DNA from: CBDHFQ01 sp965262565
GTDB lineage: Bacteria > Bacteroidota > Bacteroidia > J057
DNA: 64,000 bases
Reading direction: 5' to 3'
Assembly (NCBI GenBank): GCA_965262565.1
Contig: CBDHFQ010000004.1
Location: 1-64,000, forward strand
A program made the translations under genes and the position numbers. Positions within the stretch are counted from its first letter, which is position 1, and every line of letters begins with the position of its first letter. This document shows, piece after piece, positions 62,809 to 64,000 of the stretch. Below the pieces are notes generated by a model. It had not been told where the DNA came from. It ran no database searches and worked only from the letters and a program-made list of their open reading frames with translations.

Positions 62809-64000
62809 CTATCTTATGGATTTCTTTATCCTATTATAATATTCATAATATTGATTAGATTCAGCAAAGGAAAGCATGTTATTTAATGAGGTTGTTGCGG
62901 GATTATTGGGATCTAATAGGTTCTTCGCATGAGAAGCTAAGACTGCTCCAAAAGACATGCTTTTACTTAATGCTCCACTAGACAAAAATTGTAAAAGTAT
63001 TTTTTCCTGATCTTCATGACGGTAAAGGTTTAGATCATTTAGTTGATCTTTTAAATAATCTCTGATGATCCCTGTTGGAATTACGTTTTGACTCAGAAAG
63101 TAAATAACAGGAAGCGTAACATTATTTTCCCTCAAATCGCTAAAGGTATCTTCCTGATATTTACAGGAAGTTGGCTTAGCGTCATCCACAGGAATATAGT
63201 CTGAAATATCATTTGCAATTTGTTGGATAAGACCAAAATGTCGGGCAAAGGAAATTAAGTTTTTTGTTTCGGTAGTAGTCGAGTCGACATAAAGATTGAT
63301 GAGTAATTTCGTATGCACATAATAGAAAATGACATTAAGCAAAAAACATCTGGCAAAATATAATTTAAGATACTTAGGTTTTGCATAACCTACATGTTTT
63401 GTTTTACGACTCTTGGAAATAGTGTTGACAAATTCTTGTGAATTAACTAAATCGAATTCTTTCTGCTGCTTTCTTGTGTGTTTACCTTCAAAATTGTCCA
63501 GAAATGGTATATAACCCTCTAATCCTTGAATATGCGATTGAATAGCTTCATCAGGGTAAATATCATCATCAAAACCTTTTAGCGTAGTAAACTCTTTATC
63601 TAGCATCATTCCAATCAAATCATGAACCTGATGCATAAAACGATTGGCAATTTTGACTTTTCTCAAAGTATTACTTTGAAAATATTTTTCAATTAATTGA
63701 TCTCTGGCAATAATTAAATTTTCCTTTTCTTTCCTTTTTGCTTCAACGGCTATTAAATCCTCTCTACGAATACCATATTTTTGATCTCGTATGTGGTTTT
63801 CGTGATACATAATAGTCATATCATATTCTCCAATAGCTGCTATTTGAAGAATTTCATTTGGAATTTTATCCCGAAGATGTGGTAAGGCTTTTATGTATTG
63901 ATAAATCCTCAAGATGAAGACGGATCTGGTAGATGACTTATTTTGCTCATTATCTGTAGGATCATCTTCGTTGTCATAAAAGTGTACTCTTTTATTGAGT
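62809..64000 (-). CDS. Class I isoprenoid-synthase-like protein (5' end outside window)
   Basis: The frame is open to the window edge with no stop before 64000. A TTG at 63912 is therefore not a credible start and the N-terminus is missing. The helical protein has GLIQQIANDISDYIP and DLRENNVTLPVIYFL. These correspond to the second Asp-rich region (here ND..D instead of DD..D) and the following GKxTLP segment of polyprenyl synthases. A possible first Asp-rich motif is FDDDIYPDEA. The fold assignment is reasonable, but the altered motifs mean prenyltransferase activity is uncertain. It precedes the unknown signalling genes on the same strand. Confidence 0.7.
   Translation of the reverse strand, partial: LNKRVHFYDNEDDPTDNEQNKSSTRSVFILRIYQYIKALPHLRDKIPNEILQIAAIGEYDMTIMYHENHIRDQKYGIRREDLIAVEAKRKEKENLIIARDQLIEKYFQSNTLRKVKIANRFMHQVHDLIGMMLDKEFTTLKGFDDDIYPDEAIQSHIQGLEGYIPFLDNFEGKHTRKQQKEFDLVNSQEFVNTISKSRKTKHVGYAKPKYLKLYFARCFLLNVIFYYVHTKLLINLYVDSTTTETKNLISFARHFGLIQQIANDISDYIPVDDAKPTSCKYQEDTFSDLRENNVTLPVIYFLSQNVIPTGIIRDYLKDQLNDLNLYRHEDQEKILLQFLSSGALSKSMSFGAVLASHAKNLLDPNNPATTSLNNMLSFAESNQYYEYYNRIKKSIR

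Noticed and set aside
63912..63914. TTG as start codon of the isoprenoid-synthase-like gene
   Set aside because: The reading frame stays open to the window edge, so the true start is most likely outside the window.
1..64000. tRNA, rRNA, CRISPR, insertion sequences or prophage
   Set aside because: I looked through the intergenic regions and saw no cloverleaf-type sequence, regular spacer repeat, transposase motif or phage structural gene.

Overview
The window looks like chromosomal DNA from a free-living member of the Bacteroidota, most likely close to the Saprospiraceae or Chitinophagia. The basis is low G+C, type IX secretion (T9SS) C-terminal sorting tails on two large exported proteins (7474-9783 and 31269-34070), SBBP/DUF7948, DUF4412, DUF2851 and YfhO-family proteins, the near absence of Shine-Dalgarno sequences, and several TAnnTTTG -7 promoter elements. 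The genus assignment is inference. I saw no rRNA or tRNA gene, CRISPR array, insertion sequence or prophage.

Left part (1-14.4 kb): the end of a SHOCT-type protein, a small unknown protein, a TrpF-like barrel, and then an intergenic cluster of four DnaA-box-like 9-mers at 11-12 bp spacing. These are followed by two alpha/beta hydrolases, a nitroreductase, a zinc-ribbon membrane protein, DUF4412, anmK, a large T9SS protein, a glutamate-cysteine-ligase-like enzyme fused to CBS domains, and a multi-pass membrane protein. Middle-left (14.4-35.2 kb): uvrB, a sugar-1-phosphate transferase, an exported M6-like metalloprotease, a YfhO membrane protein, and a nucleotide-sugar cluster (rfbA, rfbC, UDP-xylose synthase, UDP-glucose dehydrogenase). 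Then come waaA, ilvE, a sugar isomerase/oxidoreductase pair, an SBBP/T9SS protein and a NeuD-type acetyltransferase. Together these point to surface polysaccharide and LPS synthesis.

Middle-right (35.4-54.5 kb): a caspase/alpha-beta-hydrolase fusion, then a 6-deoxy-sugar (most likely L-fucose) degradation locus made of two divergent units plus a LacI regulator. It covers mutarotase, sugar dehydrogenase, lactonase, an altronate-dehydratase-family dehydratase, a 2-keto-3-deoxy acid dehydrogenase and an FAH-family hydrolase. Between 37584 and 40515 three unrelated genes on both strands carry eight +1 frameshifts, most at homopolymers. That looks more like a local sequence-quality problem than decay of one gene. 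Housekeeping genes follow (DUF2851, a type IIA topoisomerase B subunit, cysteine desulfurase, an IscA-like protein, penicillin acylase, an exported DJ-1/PfpI protein).

Right end (54.5-64 kb): about 9.5 kb of minus-strand genes that I mostly cannot assign to known families. In transcription order: a divergent class I isoprenoid-synthase-like protein running off the window, a GAF-like protein, a 1221-residue protein with histidine-kinase-like ATPase motifs, an unknown 299-residue protein, a probable pseudo-receiver protein, and an NtrC-like response regulator whose AAA+ core has lost its ATPase and sigma-54 contact motifs. This is my best candidate for an undescribed signalling or effector system. 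Its function is not visible in the sequence.
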